Positions 42,983 to 50,530 are shown, numbered from the stretch's first letter. The stretch is DNA of 52,454 nt from a virus (IMGVR_UViG_3300025668_000010:1-52454), one strand, 5' to 3'. Numbers and translations are program-made. The notes: generated by a model not told the origin, from the sequence alone.

Positions 42983-44560
42983 ATGAAAATTAAATCGGTA
43001 TGCATTGTTGGAGGTGGATCCTCTGGGTGGATGACTGCTGCGCTACTCTGCAAGAATCTACCTGACTTAAAAATTATTGTTGTTGAACCAAAAAATATTC
43101 CTACAGTAGGAGTAGGAGAGTCTACCCTTGGACACATCAATCGATATCTAGATTGTATTGGTCTCCTTGGGAAGGATGAAGAATGGATGCCTCATTGCAA
43201 TGCAACTTATAAAGTTTCTATTCAATTCACAGACTTCAAGAATAAAGGTCATCGTTTCCAATATCCTTTTGGACAAGTAGATTTTACAAATAAAGATCTT
43301 GAAGACTGGTATTACTTAAACCATCTCAAAGAAGATCTAGAATTTTCAAATTTTTATAATCCGATTACATATCTTGCCGATCATAATAAAATGGTTGGCG
43401 ATAATAAGTATATCAGAAATTTTAATTTCAATCTTGACACCGCATATCACTTTGATGCTACTCAATTTGGGGAGTATTTAAAGAACAATATTTGTATCCC
43501 TAACGGGGTCAAAGTTGTGAGAGATTCTGTATCTAATATTTTTAAAAAAACAGATGGCAGTATTGACTTCCTTCAATTAGAACACTCTCCTTTGTTAAAA
43601 ATTGAAGCAGATCTTTTTGTAGACTGCACTGGATTCAAATCCATGCTCTTGGAAGAAGAGATGGGATCTGAGTTCATCAGTTTCAATGATGTTCTTTTGA
43701 ATGATACTGCTATTGCTACTAGAATTCCATTTGTAGATAAAGAGAAAGAACTTCATAATGTAACAGACTGCCATGCCATGCAGTATGGATGGGTTTGGAA
43801 TATTCCTTTATGGAATAGAATTGGAACTGGATACTGCTATTCAAGTCAGTTCACTAGAGATGATTTAGCAGAAGATGAATTTAGAAGACACTTAGCAAAA
43901 ACAGATGCTAAGAGAGCAGAAGAAGCAGAGTTCTTCAAGATTGATATTAAACACGGCAAGAGAAAAAGAGCATGGGTTAAGAATGTAGTTGGTATTGGAT
44001 TGTCATATGGATTCCTCGAACCATTAGAATCAACTGGATTACTCACTACACATGAAAATGCTTTAAGACTTCTGTCTACTCTAGAAAGAAGAAATGGTAT
44101 TGTAAACAAAGTTGACGTAGATGGATTCAACATTTCTGTAGACAATGATATTGAGTCTATGAAAAACTTTGTTGCTATGCACTATGTTCTTTCAGAAAGA
44201 GAAGACTCTTCTTATTGGAAATATATTGTTAATGAAGTTGCTCCAGCAAAAGAAGAAGAGCTTTATGATATGATTGTAAGATCACCAAGACTATATCAAG
44301 AGTTTACTTTTGCTAGTAATGGTCCTGGATCTTGGGGAGCTTTAGATGGTCTTCTATACATTGCTGCTGGTATGGGTCACACACCTCTAGGAAAAACAGA
44401 GTGTATGTATAGACTTCGAGATGGTAGACATAAAATAAAAGAAAATTTAGAGTCTGCTTATAATGAACATTTAAAATATGAAAAGAAGTTGCTAGAAAAA
44501 CTTCCAACAATGAAATCGACGTTTGAATTCTTGAGAGATAATGTTTACAAATCTGTTTAA
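42983..44560 (+). CDS. Flavin-dependent halogenase (tryptophan-halogenase family)
   Basis: A 525-residue enzyme with all landmarks of the family: FAD-binding GGGSSGW (10-16), GVGEST (43-48), the catalytic lysine in CNATYK (K77; PrnA K79), the halogenase motif W270-V-W272-N-I-P275 followed by RIGTGYCYS, and FLEPLESTG with E346, matching PrnA E346. These enzymes use FADH2, O2 and halide to form hypohalous acid, which halogenates a substrate through the lysine. FADH2 must come from a reductase, and none is coded nearby. A cyanophage member, VirX1 of Syn10, has been shown to be an active halogenase that prefers iodide. Here it heads a cassette of oxygenase genes; the next gene overlaps its last 20 bases. 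Substrate unknown. Confidence 0.95.
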   Translation: MKIKSVCIVGGGSSGWMTAALLCKNLPDLKIIVVEPKNIPTVGVGESTLGHINRYLDCIGLLGKDEEWMPHCNATYKVSIQFTDFKNKGHRFQYPFGQVDFTNKDLEDWYYLNHLKEDLEFSNFYNPITYLADHNKMVGDNKYIRNFNFNLDTAYHFDATQFGEYLKNNICIPNGVKVVRDSVSNIFKKTDGSIDFLQLEHSPLLKIEADLFVDCTGFKSMLLEEEMGSEFISFNDVLLNDTAIATRIPFVDKEKELHNVTDCHAMQYGWVWNIPLWNRIGTGYCYSSQFTRDDLAEDEFRRHLAKTDAKRAEEAEFFKIDIKHGKRKRAWVKNVVGIGLSYGFLEPLESTGLLTTHENALRLLSTLERRNGIVNKVDVDGFNISVDNDIESMKNFVAMHYVLSEREDSSYWKYIVNEVAPAKEEELYDMIVRSPRLYQEFTFASNGPGSWGALDGLLYIAAGMGHTPLGKTECMYRLRDGRHKIKENLESAYNEHLKYEKKLLEKLPTMKSTFEFLRDNVYKSV

Positions 44561-45353
44561 AAAAGAAAAAAATTATATAAGATTTCATTCTTTAGTTCCT
44601 GGTGTTAATACATTATATCCAATCATTCATTCTAATAAATTGAATAGAAATTGGATAGAAGAAGAGAAGCAAGAATACCGAAGAAAAAAATCTAAGTGTC
44701 CGTTTGGGTTCATGAATCCAGATCAGATGACTGTAGATCCTATTCATAGTATTAATAAATGTCCAGCAATTCATGGTATTATGAATAATGGATTTGTTAT
44801 TCGTGCGGCGTCAGATATCTATGTTCATACTAATGGTGATAAGCATACTATAAACTTCAAAGCAGTTGATTTAGTTCCACATGTTCCACATGTAAATCTT
44901 CATGGTGATGATGTATCTAAATGGTTGCTAGATTCATCTAAAGATGTAACTTTGGATCAAGTCTTGAAAATTAATACTCCTTGGAGAGTTACTACAAACA
45001 ATAACGATTTAGTATTTCTAGTAGTTAAAACTCCATTTGTGAATGAGACTCGATTTAGTCCTGTCATGGGAGTGATGGATCCAAAAACTGCATTTGAGAT
45101 TAACGTTCAATTATTCTGGCATGTTTTGGAAGGAGATGAATTGATTAAAGCAGGAACGCCTCTATGCACATACATACCAATTTCTAGAAGTCTTCTTCAC
45201 CAATCAAATTTTATATGTGAAGATGCAAATGATACTGATTGGAAAGTAGAAAATGAAATGAATTATACTTATGAGCATGTTGACTCTATCAGAAATACGT
45301 TACAAGAAAGAGTTTCACGAGTTCTCAAAGTTTTAAAAAAATATTATGATTGA
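44541..45353 (+). CDS. Unknown protein of the halogenase/oxygenase cassette
   Basis: A 270-residue protein. Its ATG lies inside the last codons of the halogenase, with GAGAG just upstream, so the two are probably translationally coupled. Visible features: RFHSLVPGVNTLYP (18-31), a Cys-containing region with KSKCPFGFMNPDQ and NKCPAIHGIMNNGFVIRAASDIYV, a strand FSPVMGVMDPKTAFEINVQLFWHVLEGD, and AGTPLCTYIPIS near the C terminus. The CPAI...ASDI and F.hvl.gd.li.AGTPL..yIPI pattern recalls DUF6065-like phage and bacterial proteins, but the match is weak. No His-x-Asp iron motif is obvious, so it may not be an oxygenase. It may act on, or present, the substrate of the cassette. Confidence 0.7.
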   Translation: MFTNLFKKEKNYIRFHSLVPGVNTLYPIIHSNKLNRNWIEEEKQEYRRKKSKCPFGFMNPDQMTVDPIHSINKCPAIHGIMNNGFVIRAASDIYVHTNGDKHTINFKAVDLVPHVPHVNLHGDDVSKWLLDSSKDVTLDQVLKINTPWRVTTNNNDLVFLVVKTPFVNETRFSPVMGVMDPKTAFEINVQLFWHVLEGDELIKAGTPLCTYIPISRSLLHQSNFICEDANDTDWKVENEMNYTYEHVDSIRNTLQERVSRVLKVLKKYYD

Positions 45354-45942
45354 TTTGTTTCCTATAAAAATCGAAAGAGGATCTGTCATTCCAACAGAGA
45401 TACAAAGACAAAATACTCAAGAAGGATTAGAATCTTTATTTTCTCAATGTGAACCAAACATATGGACTGGAGAGTCTGGATTATCTACAGGACAATTAAA
45501 TTTAAAATTATATGCTGACATAGATTTGTCCTGGTTGTTTGAATCTTTATACCCATCAGTTGTTAACTACTGGACTAGTTTAAATTATCAACCAATGAAT
45601 ATTGGAGTAACTTCTTGCTGGGCAAACTTACACAGAAAAGGAGACACCACTAGAGAACATTCTCATAGTGATGGTTTTCATGGGTTCAATGTTATCTCTG
45701 GTGTATACTATTTTAAAAAACCAGATGGTATAGGTAATATTAAATTTTGCAATCCATTAGATAATATTTTAAGGATGACACCTTATAAAGATATGCAAGG
45801 TATTGATACTATTGCAACTGAAGTCGAGACTAATCAATACGAATATATTTTATTTCCATCTTGGTTGCGTCATCGTGTTGATAAACATCCAGTAGATGAA
45901 GAACGTATTGCAATTTCATTTAATTATGTTGGTATGCTATGA
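45346..45942 (+). CDS. Predicted 2-oxoglutarate/Fe(II) oxygenase (Oxy_5-like) A
   Basis: A 198-residue enzyme with the pattern of the 2OG-FeII_Oxy_5 group: SCWANLHRKGDTTREHSHSDGF with the His-x-His pair H105/H107, SGVYYFKKPDGIGNIKF, the distal histidine in FPSWLRHRVDKHP (H176), and EERIAISFN with the arginine that binds 2-oxoglutarate. These enzymes couple 2-oxoglutarate decarboxylation to hydroxylation or related oxidation. Similar proteins are common in T4-like cyanophages and have been proposed as prolyl hydroxylases; the substrate here is unknown. It overlaps the gene before it by 8 bases and the gene after it by 4 bases (ATGA). The closest relative in the window is the gene at 46676. Confidence 0.85.
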   Translation: MIDLFPIKIERGSVIPTEIQRQNTQEGLESLFSQCEPNIWTGESGLSTGQLNLKLYADIDLSWLFESLYPSVVNYWTSLNYQPMNIGVTSCWANLHRKGDTTREHSHSDGFHGFNVISGVYYFKKPDGIGNIKFCNPLDNILRMTPYKDMQGIDTIATEVETNQYEYILFPSWLRHRVDKHPVDEERIAISFNYVGML

Positions 45943-46676
45943 ATTTTTATAGAATGAATCCTAGTTCAGTTTATTTTGATTCTGAAATAAAACTAAAACC
46001 ATTGGAGTATGAAAGAGTCCACGTAGCAGATAATGTATACTATTGGAATATTTACGATCCATTCTTAGATGATGGTATAGAAAAATTCAAATCTTTTGTA
46101 TCATCAAATCCAATTTGGAGAATGAATAATGAATATGAATTGGAAGATACAAATCCATTCGCTACTATACATCTGCCAACCTTTGCTACCAGTAAAATTT
46201 TTGATTTACTAAAACAATTTTGTCATAAAGAATTAAACATTTTATTGCCATTGAATGTTAATGATTGGGGAAATCTTTTCTTCAAGAATGAATGCAGACC
46301 TATTAAGAGATGGAGACTTCCTCACATGGATTATGTGGGGGGCATTGCATCTAATCTCTGGATGACAGATCATAAAAATTCTGGAACCATATTATACCAC
46401 TACACAGGAAAGACATATGGTGTTTCGTATGACTTTCAAGTAGATGACTCTCACCCTTTGTATTCTGAATGGCATGAGTTTGGATCCAGAAACAGAGATT
46501 CCTCTTGGAAAAATTTTACAGACGAAGAAGCAGAGTATTGGGGGTTCAAACCTCTTGGTTTGGTGCCATCTAAATATAATTGTATGACTTGCTATCTACC
46601 AAACGTTTCCCACACTCCTTTCATAGAAGATGATGTTGAGTTTCGTTGGTCGCATACCTTCTGTGCTTTTTATTAA
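45939..46676 (+). CDS. Predicted oxygenase of DUF6445-like type
   Basis: A 245-residue protein with LPHMDYVGGIASNLWMTDHKNSGTILYHY (H129-x-D131) and a distal SHTPF histidine (H225) followed by EFRWSHTFCAFY, where an Arg could bind 2-oxoglutarate. The long N-terminal part (about 1-110) is unlike the other oxygenases here. The H-x-D...H set and the LW..G..LYHY strand suit the cupin-like double-stranded beta helix of Fe(II) oxygenases and resemble DUF6445 proteins. The assignment rests on motifs only. It overlaps its neighbours by 4 bases (ATGA) on the left and one base (TAATG) on the right. Confidence 0.65.
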   Translation: MNFYRMNPSSVYFDSEIKLKPLEYERVHVADNVYYWNIYDPFLDDGIEKFKSFVSSNPIWRMNNEYELEDTNPFATIHLPTFATSKIFDLLKQFCHKELNILLPLNVNDWGNLFFKNECRPIKRWRLPHMDYVGGIASNLWMTDHKNSGTILYHYTGKTYGVSYDFQVDDSHPLYSEWHEFGSRNRDSSWKNFTDEEAEYWGFKPLGLVPSKYNCMTCYLPNVSHTPFIEDDVEFRWSHTFCAFY

Positions 46677-47254
46677 TGAATTTAGAATACATTTTTCCTA
46701 CACCAATATGGTCAGTAGATTTTAATTTTGATCTGACTAAAATGAAAGAGTTTGTTCTTGAGGAAAGAGAAAAAAATAACTCAAGACAAATATCAAATAT
46801 TGGCGGATGGCAATCAAATGATTTTTATCCATCAGATTTTTCTAATACAGAATTTAAAAATTTTTTTTCTAGAATACAAAGTGCGCTGCAGCAATGTTTC
46901 TATGACTATGGGACCGAGCAAGTTCCCGTAGTTGATAACATTTGGTTTAATATTAATCGAAAGGGAAATTATAATGTTTCCCATTTTCATGCTGGTCCAA
47001 TACTATCTGCATGTTTCTATATTAAATCTCCAGAAGATTCTGGTTCTATAGTATTTGAAAGATCAACTCATGAAGATTATATTATTTCATCTAAGATAGG
47101 ATTATCTACAAGTAGACTAGCTGCATCTAAATGGAGATATCAAGCAATCGAGAATAGACTTCTACTTTTTCCAGCATGGTTATCGCATAAAGTAGAAGAG
47201 AATAATTCTAATGAAGAAAGAATTTCCATGGCATTCAATATTAAGGCAAAGTGA
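46676..47254 (+). CDS. Predicted 2-oxoglutarate/Fe(II) oxygenase (Oxy_5-like) B
   Basis: 192 residues from ATG 46676, which overlaps the preceding stop (TAATG). An upstream in-frame start at 46646 is rejected because it lies inside the previous gene and adds a hydrophobic extension. Oxy_5-like features: the start YIFPTPIW, typical of the group; IWFNINRKGNYNVSHFHAGP with H103-x-H105; ACFYIKSPEDSGSIVFE; the distal LLFPAWLSHKVEEN (H171); and EERISMAFN with the Arg. It is a paralogue of the gene at 45346, with the same iron ligand layout but low overall identity. The role is probably hydroxylation of an unknown substrate. Confidence 0.85.
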   Translation: MNLEYIFPTPIWSVDFNFDLTKMKEFVLEEREKNNSRQISNIGGWQSNDFYPSDFSNTEFKNFFSRIQSALQQCFYDYGTEQVPVVDNIWFNINRKGNYNVSHFHAGPILSACFYIKSPEDSGSIVFERSTHEDYIISSKIGLSTSRLAASKWRYQAIENRLLLFPAWLSHKVEENNSNEERISMAFNIKAK

Positions 47255-47844
47255 TGTTAAAAGTTATTGACAATTTTCTACCAAAAAATTTACAAGAAGA
47301 ATTAAAAACTACTTGTCTAGGAACTGCGTTTCCTTGGTATTATATTCCAGATGTGACCAGAAGTATTTTCATTGATGGTGAATATGCTCAACCAGGATTT
47401 CATCATACGCCATTTGCTGAGTATACTCCACAGTCTCATTATTTTGATTACTTTAAATTTTTATCATACTTTATCGAAGATGAAATTGGATACTCCGATC
47501 CACTACATTTGTTTAGAATAAGAGCAGGATTAAATGTAGCTACTGCATATAATAATATAGAGTTTGATCAAGAGTATAACTTTCCCCATATAGATCATAA
47601 TAATGAGTTTGTAAAATGTAAAACATTTACTTGTCTTTACTACGTTACAGATTCTGATGGAGATACATTTGTATTTGATCAGACCCAAGAATCAAAAGAG
47701 TATACTGTAAAGAAAAGAGTTACACCAAAACAAGGAAGACTTTTTATATTTGATGGAGAACAATATCATGCGAGTTCTTCCCCAATTAAATCTAGTTCTA
47801 GAGTTGTTCTAACATTAAATTATCATGCAGAGAGAGTTATTTAA
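47254..47844 (+). CDS. Predicted 2-oxoglutarate/Fe(II) oxygenase (P4H-like)
   Basis: A 196-residue enzyme. The ATG at 47254 is preferred over GTG 47251 because it gives the usual TGATG junction with the preceding stop. Motifs: LKVIDNFLPKNLQEEL start, typical of small P4H-like oxygenases; the iron pair HID (H112, D114) in FPHIDHNNEF; LYYVTDSDGDTFVF; the distal histidine H172 in FDGEQYHASSSP; and R183 in SSRVVLTLNYH. This is the classic HxD...H...R arrangement. It overlaps the next gene by 20 bases, so they are translationally coupled. Prolyl or other amino acid hydroxylation is possible; the substrate is not visible from the sequence. Confidence 0.85.
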   Translation: MLKVIDNFLPKNLQEELKTTCLGTAFPWYYIPDVTRSIFIDGEYAQPGFHHTPFAEYTPQSHYFDYFKFLSYFIEDEIGYSDPLHLFRIRAGLNVATAYNNIEFDQEYNFPHIDHNNEFVKCKTFTCLYYVTDSDGDTFVFDQTQESKEYTVKKRVTPKQGRLFIFDGEQYHASSSPIKSSSRVVLTLNYHAERVI

Positions 47845-48526
47845 TTTAAAAAAAATTATTAAAGACAGTGATAAAGTAGTTGTATTTAATAAATTATTTT
47901 CAGATCCTAATTTTATTTCTTGGCAAGATGTTGAGTATTCTATTAATAGTGGCAAGTATCACGTAGAAATTTTAGACAACAAAAACAAAGTTAGTGTTTC
48001 TGAGTCCAGATATTTCTGGCATAGTCATCCAAATCAAGATAAAGAATTACTGTTCCATCTAATCAATGAGGGGAAAACTTTTGTAATACATCAGTTCTCT
48101 TTGTTCAATGAAAAGATTGCAGGACTAGCAGCAGACATCGAGCATATGTTTCCTGTTCAGTGTGATGTTCATGTCTATGGTGGTATAGGACATAGCGGAT
48201 CTTTCAATCCTCATGTAGATATTCCATCAAATTTTATCATTCAACTTGATGGAGTGACGAAGTGGAAGGTGTATAAAAACTATGCAACAGATCTGTTATT
48301 GCAAGAAGAAGTAAATACTTACTTTGATCCAGAAAATTTAGAAGTAGATCATGAGATTGACTTAGAACCAGGAGATATGATATACATTCCTGCTAGAAGA
48401 TTCCATGCTGCTTTCCCAGAAGGAAACAGACTTTCTTTGAGTATACCATGTAGATCTATAAAATATAATACAGATCAGTCTATTCATTTAAATAGAAACT
48501 TTTATAAAATTGACCATGGAAATTAA
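47825..48526 (+). CDS. Predicted JmjC/cupin-4-like oxygenase
   Basis: A 233-residue protein with a JmjC/cupin_4 (ribosomal-oxygenase-like) pattern: GHSGSFNPHVDIPSNFIIQLDGVTKWKVY with H130-x-D132, then LEPGDMIYIPARRFHAAFPEGNRLSLSIPC with distal H194. The LDG..KW.VY and GD.iYIP...FH..F segments are family hallmarks. Bacterial and mitochondrial relatives hydroxylate residues of ribosomal proteins (Arg or His), so a protein substrate is a reasonable thought but unproven. The start lies 20 bases inside the preceding gene, and the end overlaps the next gene by 11 bases. Confidence 0.8.
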   Translation: MQRELFNLKKIIKDSDKVVVFNKLFSDPNFISWQDVEYSINSGKYHVEILDNKNKVSVSESRYFWHSHPNQDKELLFHLINEGKTFVIHQFSLFNEKIAGLAADIEHMFPVQCDVHVYGGIGHSGSFNPHVDIPSNFIIQLDGVTKWKVYKNYATDLLLQEEVNTYFDPENLEVDHEIDLEPGDMIYIPARRFHAAFPEGNRLSLSIPCRSIKYNTDQSIHLNRNFYKIDHGN

Positions 48527-49118
48527 ACCAATACTCATCAAAGATTTTATATCTAAAGATGTTATTAGATTACTTGATACAGAGTTTTCTATGATGAGAG
48601 ATTGTATGAAAACTCTAGGTTCTCCAGAGGGTTTCAATGATCCATCTACAGATAATACTTTCTCTTGGTATTCCCCAATCTGTTTTGAAGCATTGTCTGT
48701 ATTCATTCAAAAAGATATAGAAAAAATTCTTGGTAGACCTATCATATCAACATACTCTTATGGTAGAATCTACATGAACAATAGCGAATTAAAGAGACAC
48801 ACAGATCGACTAAGTTCTGAAATTACTGTCAGTTGTTGTTTGAGAAAAGATTCATCTTGGCCACTATGTTTTGAGTATGAAAATACTACCATGGAATTTG
48901 ATTTAGAACCAGGAGATGCTGTTATAGGTTCTGGATCTAAGACTCCTCACTGGAGAAATAAATACAATGGTAACGAACATGTTCAAGCATTTGTTCAATA
49001 TGTTTTCGCGGATGGTGAAAGATCTCATTTAGCGTATGATACTAGACCCTGTTTAGCATCACCATATGAGTTAACTGACATCTCTGTCAAAGAAGAAATG
49101 AAAAACTATCAATCCTGA
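48516..49118 (+). CDS. Predicted 2-oxoglutarate/Fe(II) oxygenase C (prolyl-hydroxylase-like)
   Basis: 200 residues from ATG 48516; the TTG at 48510 that opens the frame is not needed. Motifs: PILIKDFISKDVIRLL start; YGRIYMNNSELKRHTDRLSSEITVSC with H95-x-D97; LEPGDAVIGSGSKTPHWRNKYNG with distal H145; HVQAFVQYVFADG as the last strand. The HxD...H layout and the ELxRHTDR wording are typical of small phage 2OG oxygenases. An Arg that would bind 2-oxoglutarate is not obvious in the usual place, although HVQAFVQY occupies that strand. It is the last enzyme of the cassette and is followed after 7 bases by an unrelated coiled-coil gene. Confidence 0.8.
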   Translation: MEIKPILIKDFISKDVIRLLDTEFSMMRDCMKTLGSPEGFNDPSTDNTFSWYSPICFEALSVFIQKDIEKILGRPIISTYSYGRIYMNNSELKRHTDRLSSEITVSCCLRKDSSWPLCFEYENTTMEFDLEPGDAVIGSGSKTPHWRNKYNGNEHVQAFVQYVFADGERSHLAYDTRPCLASPYELTDISVKEEMKNYQS

Positions 49119-49125
49119 GGTGACT

Positions 49126-49425
49126 ATGGAATCCCCACAAAAATACGAATATCCTGACCCTACTCCACCAGTAGAAGAGAAAAAAGACCTCCTTACTTTT
49201 GAGGATCTTTGGGAAAATTTCTGTCAACAATTGAATGTTGCTAGAGAAAATTTAAAGCAAAAAGAATCACAAATTGATGATGAAATCTCTTCTTTAACCA
49301 GAATTGATTTGACAGAATATAATGAGTTAAAGGTTGTGGTTACTAAATTGGAAGCAGCAGTAGAAACTTTGGATCTTGTTAGAACTAAAGTTTGTGGAGA
49401 AAAATCTTTAATTGAGATCATATAA
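49126..49425 (+). CDS. 99-residue coiled-coil protein of unknown function
   Basis: The start ATG 49126 has GAGG at 49117-49120. A GTG at 49120 is also in frame but would place the start within that site. The N terminus is proline-rich (YPDPTPPVEEKKD), and the rest is a long charged helix (about 28-99), probably a coiled coil: FEDLWENFCQQLNVARENLKQKESQIDDEISSL, then NELKVVVTKLEAAVETLDLVRTKV. No enzyme motifs. It follows the last oxygenase by 7 bases and precedes a late promoter box that overlaps its stop. It may be a structural or assembly factor, but nothing specific is seen. Confidence 0.65.
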   Translation: MESPQKYEYPDPTPPVEEKKDLLTFEDLWENFCQQLNVARENLKQKESQIDDEISSLTRIDLTEYNELKVVVTKLEAAVETLDLVRTKVCGEKSLIEII

Positions 49426-49428
49426 ATA
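49421..49428 (+). promoter_or_regulatory. Perfect T4 late promoter box TATAAATA
   Basis: TATAAATA overlaps the stop codon of the preceding gene and is 29 bases upstream of the ATG at 49458. It matches the T4 late consensus exactly. Confidence 0.7.
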
Positions 49429-49457
49429 TTATTATCGTTATTCTATAAAATACTACA

Positions 49458-49646
49458 ATGGATACTGAACAACTTAAAAAGAATTTTGACGATCAACTTG
49501 CTCAAACTCTAAAGCAAATTGGTGAACTTAAAGAAAACCTAAAGAAGGCAGAGGAATATAAATTGAAGCTAGAGGGAGGTCTTGAAACCCTGCTTATGTT
49601 GAATCCTCCAAAAGAAGAATCACCTGCAGAAGAACCAGCAGAATAA
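49458..49646 (+). CDS. 62-residue coiled-coil protein
   Basis: A short acidic protein: a helical first two thirds (LKKNFDDQLAQTLKQIGELKENLKKAEEYKLKLEGGLETLL) and a Pro/Glu-rich tail ending SPAEEPAE. There are no Cys or Trp residues and no membrane segment. Its own late promoter box precedes it, and a strong intrinsic terminator follows 4 bases after the stop. It therefore appears to be a single-gene late transcript, which suggests it is made in quantity. A DNA-packing, scaffold or tail role is possible, but the function is not recognised. Confidence 0.7.
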   Translation: MDTEQLKKNFDDQLAQTLKQIGELKENLKKAEEYKLKLEGGLETLLMLNPPKEESPAEEPAE

Positions 49647-49650
49647 CTCT

Positions 49651-49687
49651 AAGTCCCTGCCTGATAAATACAGGTAGGGACTTTTTG
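49651..49687 (+). terminator. Intrinsic terminator with a late promoter box in its loop
   Basis: AAGTCCCTGCCTG (49651-49663) pairs with CAGGTAGGGACTT (49671-49683): 13 pairs, one of them G-T, across a 7-base loop ATAAATA. The T run is TTTTT at 49682-49686. This is a strong rho-independent terminator for the upstream small gene. Confidence 0.85.
49663..49670 (+). promoter_or_regulatory. Late promoter box GATAAATA in the terminator loop, upstream of gp13
   Basis: GATAAATA occupies the loop (ATAAATA) and the last stem base of the terminator, and lies 28 bases before the gp13 ATG at 49699. It could restart late transcription for gp13-gp16 exactly where the previous transcript ends. An AGGTG at about 49694 may serve as ribosome binding site. 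Confidence 0.6.
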
Positions 49688-49698
49688 TATCTAGGTGC

Positions 49699-50529
49699 AT
49701 GGCTTCACCATCAAGTAAATCAGAATTAATTGATTTCTGTAAGCGTCAACTGGGAGCACCAGTGCTGCAAATTAATATTGCAGACGAACAAGCAGATGAT
49801 ATTGTTGATCAATCAATGCAATACTATCATGAGTATCATTTTGATGGTGTAGAAAGAATGTATCTGAAGCACAAATTTACTTCGGATGATGTTACCCGTT
49901 TCACAGAATCTGATGAAGATACTACTTCACCAAACTCAGATGCTTGGGAAAATAGAAATAACTATATTGAAGTTCCTGATGCAGTAATTGGTATTGCCAA
50001 AGTATTTGGTGTTTCCTCAAACTTTATGAGGAACAACTTGTTTGGTATGAGTAATCAATACTATTTGATGGACCTGTTTTCATTCTCTTCAGGTTCTGGT
50101 TTTGCTTTTGGCAACTTTGATCTTACCAACTATTACATGATCAAACAGCATTTTGAAACCATTGATATGGTTATCAATACAGGTGCGTTTGTTGAGTATA
50201 GATTTAATAAAAGACAAGATCGTTTGTATCTTGATATAGATGCAACAAGAATTGTAGAAGATCAGTATCTACTTATTGATTGTTATCGTTATTTAAATCC
50301 AGACGATTTTACTCAAGTTTATAATGATAGTTTTGTTAAGAGATATACCACTGCCTTAATGAAGAGACAGTGGGGACAGAACTTAATTAAGTATAACGCA
50401 GTTCAACTTCCTGGTGGTGTTACCCTTAATGGTCGCCAGATCTGGGAAGACGGCAACAATGAAGTGAAAGAACTGGAGTCAAAAATGATGACAGATTACT
50501 CACTCCCACCCATGGATATGATCGGATAA
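49699..50529 (+). CDS. 13: Neck protein gp13
   Basis: A 276-residue protein (T4 gp13, 309). Family features: LIDFCKRQLGAPVLQINIADEQADDIVDQSMQYYHEYHFDG near the N terminus (11-51), and a C-terminal segment with FVKRYTTALMKRQWGQNLIKYNAVQLPGGVTLNG (about 214-248). gp13 with gp14 closes the head portal after DNA packaging and provides the site for tail joining. It begins the gp13-gp14-gp15-gp16 set, with one base before gp14. The promoter box in the terminator loop upstream is its likely late promoter. Confidence 0.92.
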   Translation: MASPSSKSELIDFCKRQLGAPVLQINIADEQADDIVDQSMQYYHEYHFDGVERMYLKHKFTSDDVTRFTESDEDTTSPNSDAWENRNNYIEVPDAVIGIAKVFGVSSNFMRNNLFGMSNQYYLMDLFSFSSGSGFAFGNFDLTNYYMIKQHFETIDMVINTGAFVEYRFNKRQDRLYLDIDATRIVEDQYLLIDCYRYLNPDDFTQVYNDSFVKRYTTALMKRQWGQNLIKYNAVQLPGGVTLNGRQIWEDGNNEVKELESKMMTDYSLPPMDMIG

Positions 50530-50530
50530 G

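Noticed and set aside
46646-46676. Hydrophobic N-terminal extension (MVAYLLCFLL) of the oxygenase at 46676 as a signal peptide
   Set aside because: It is read from inside the previous gene. The family start YIFPTPIW follows ATG 46676, which forms a TAATG junction.
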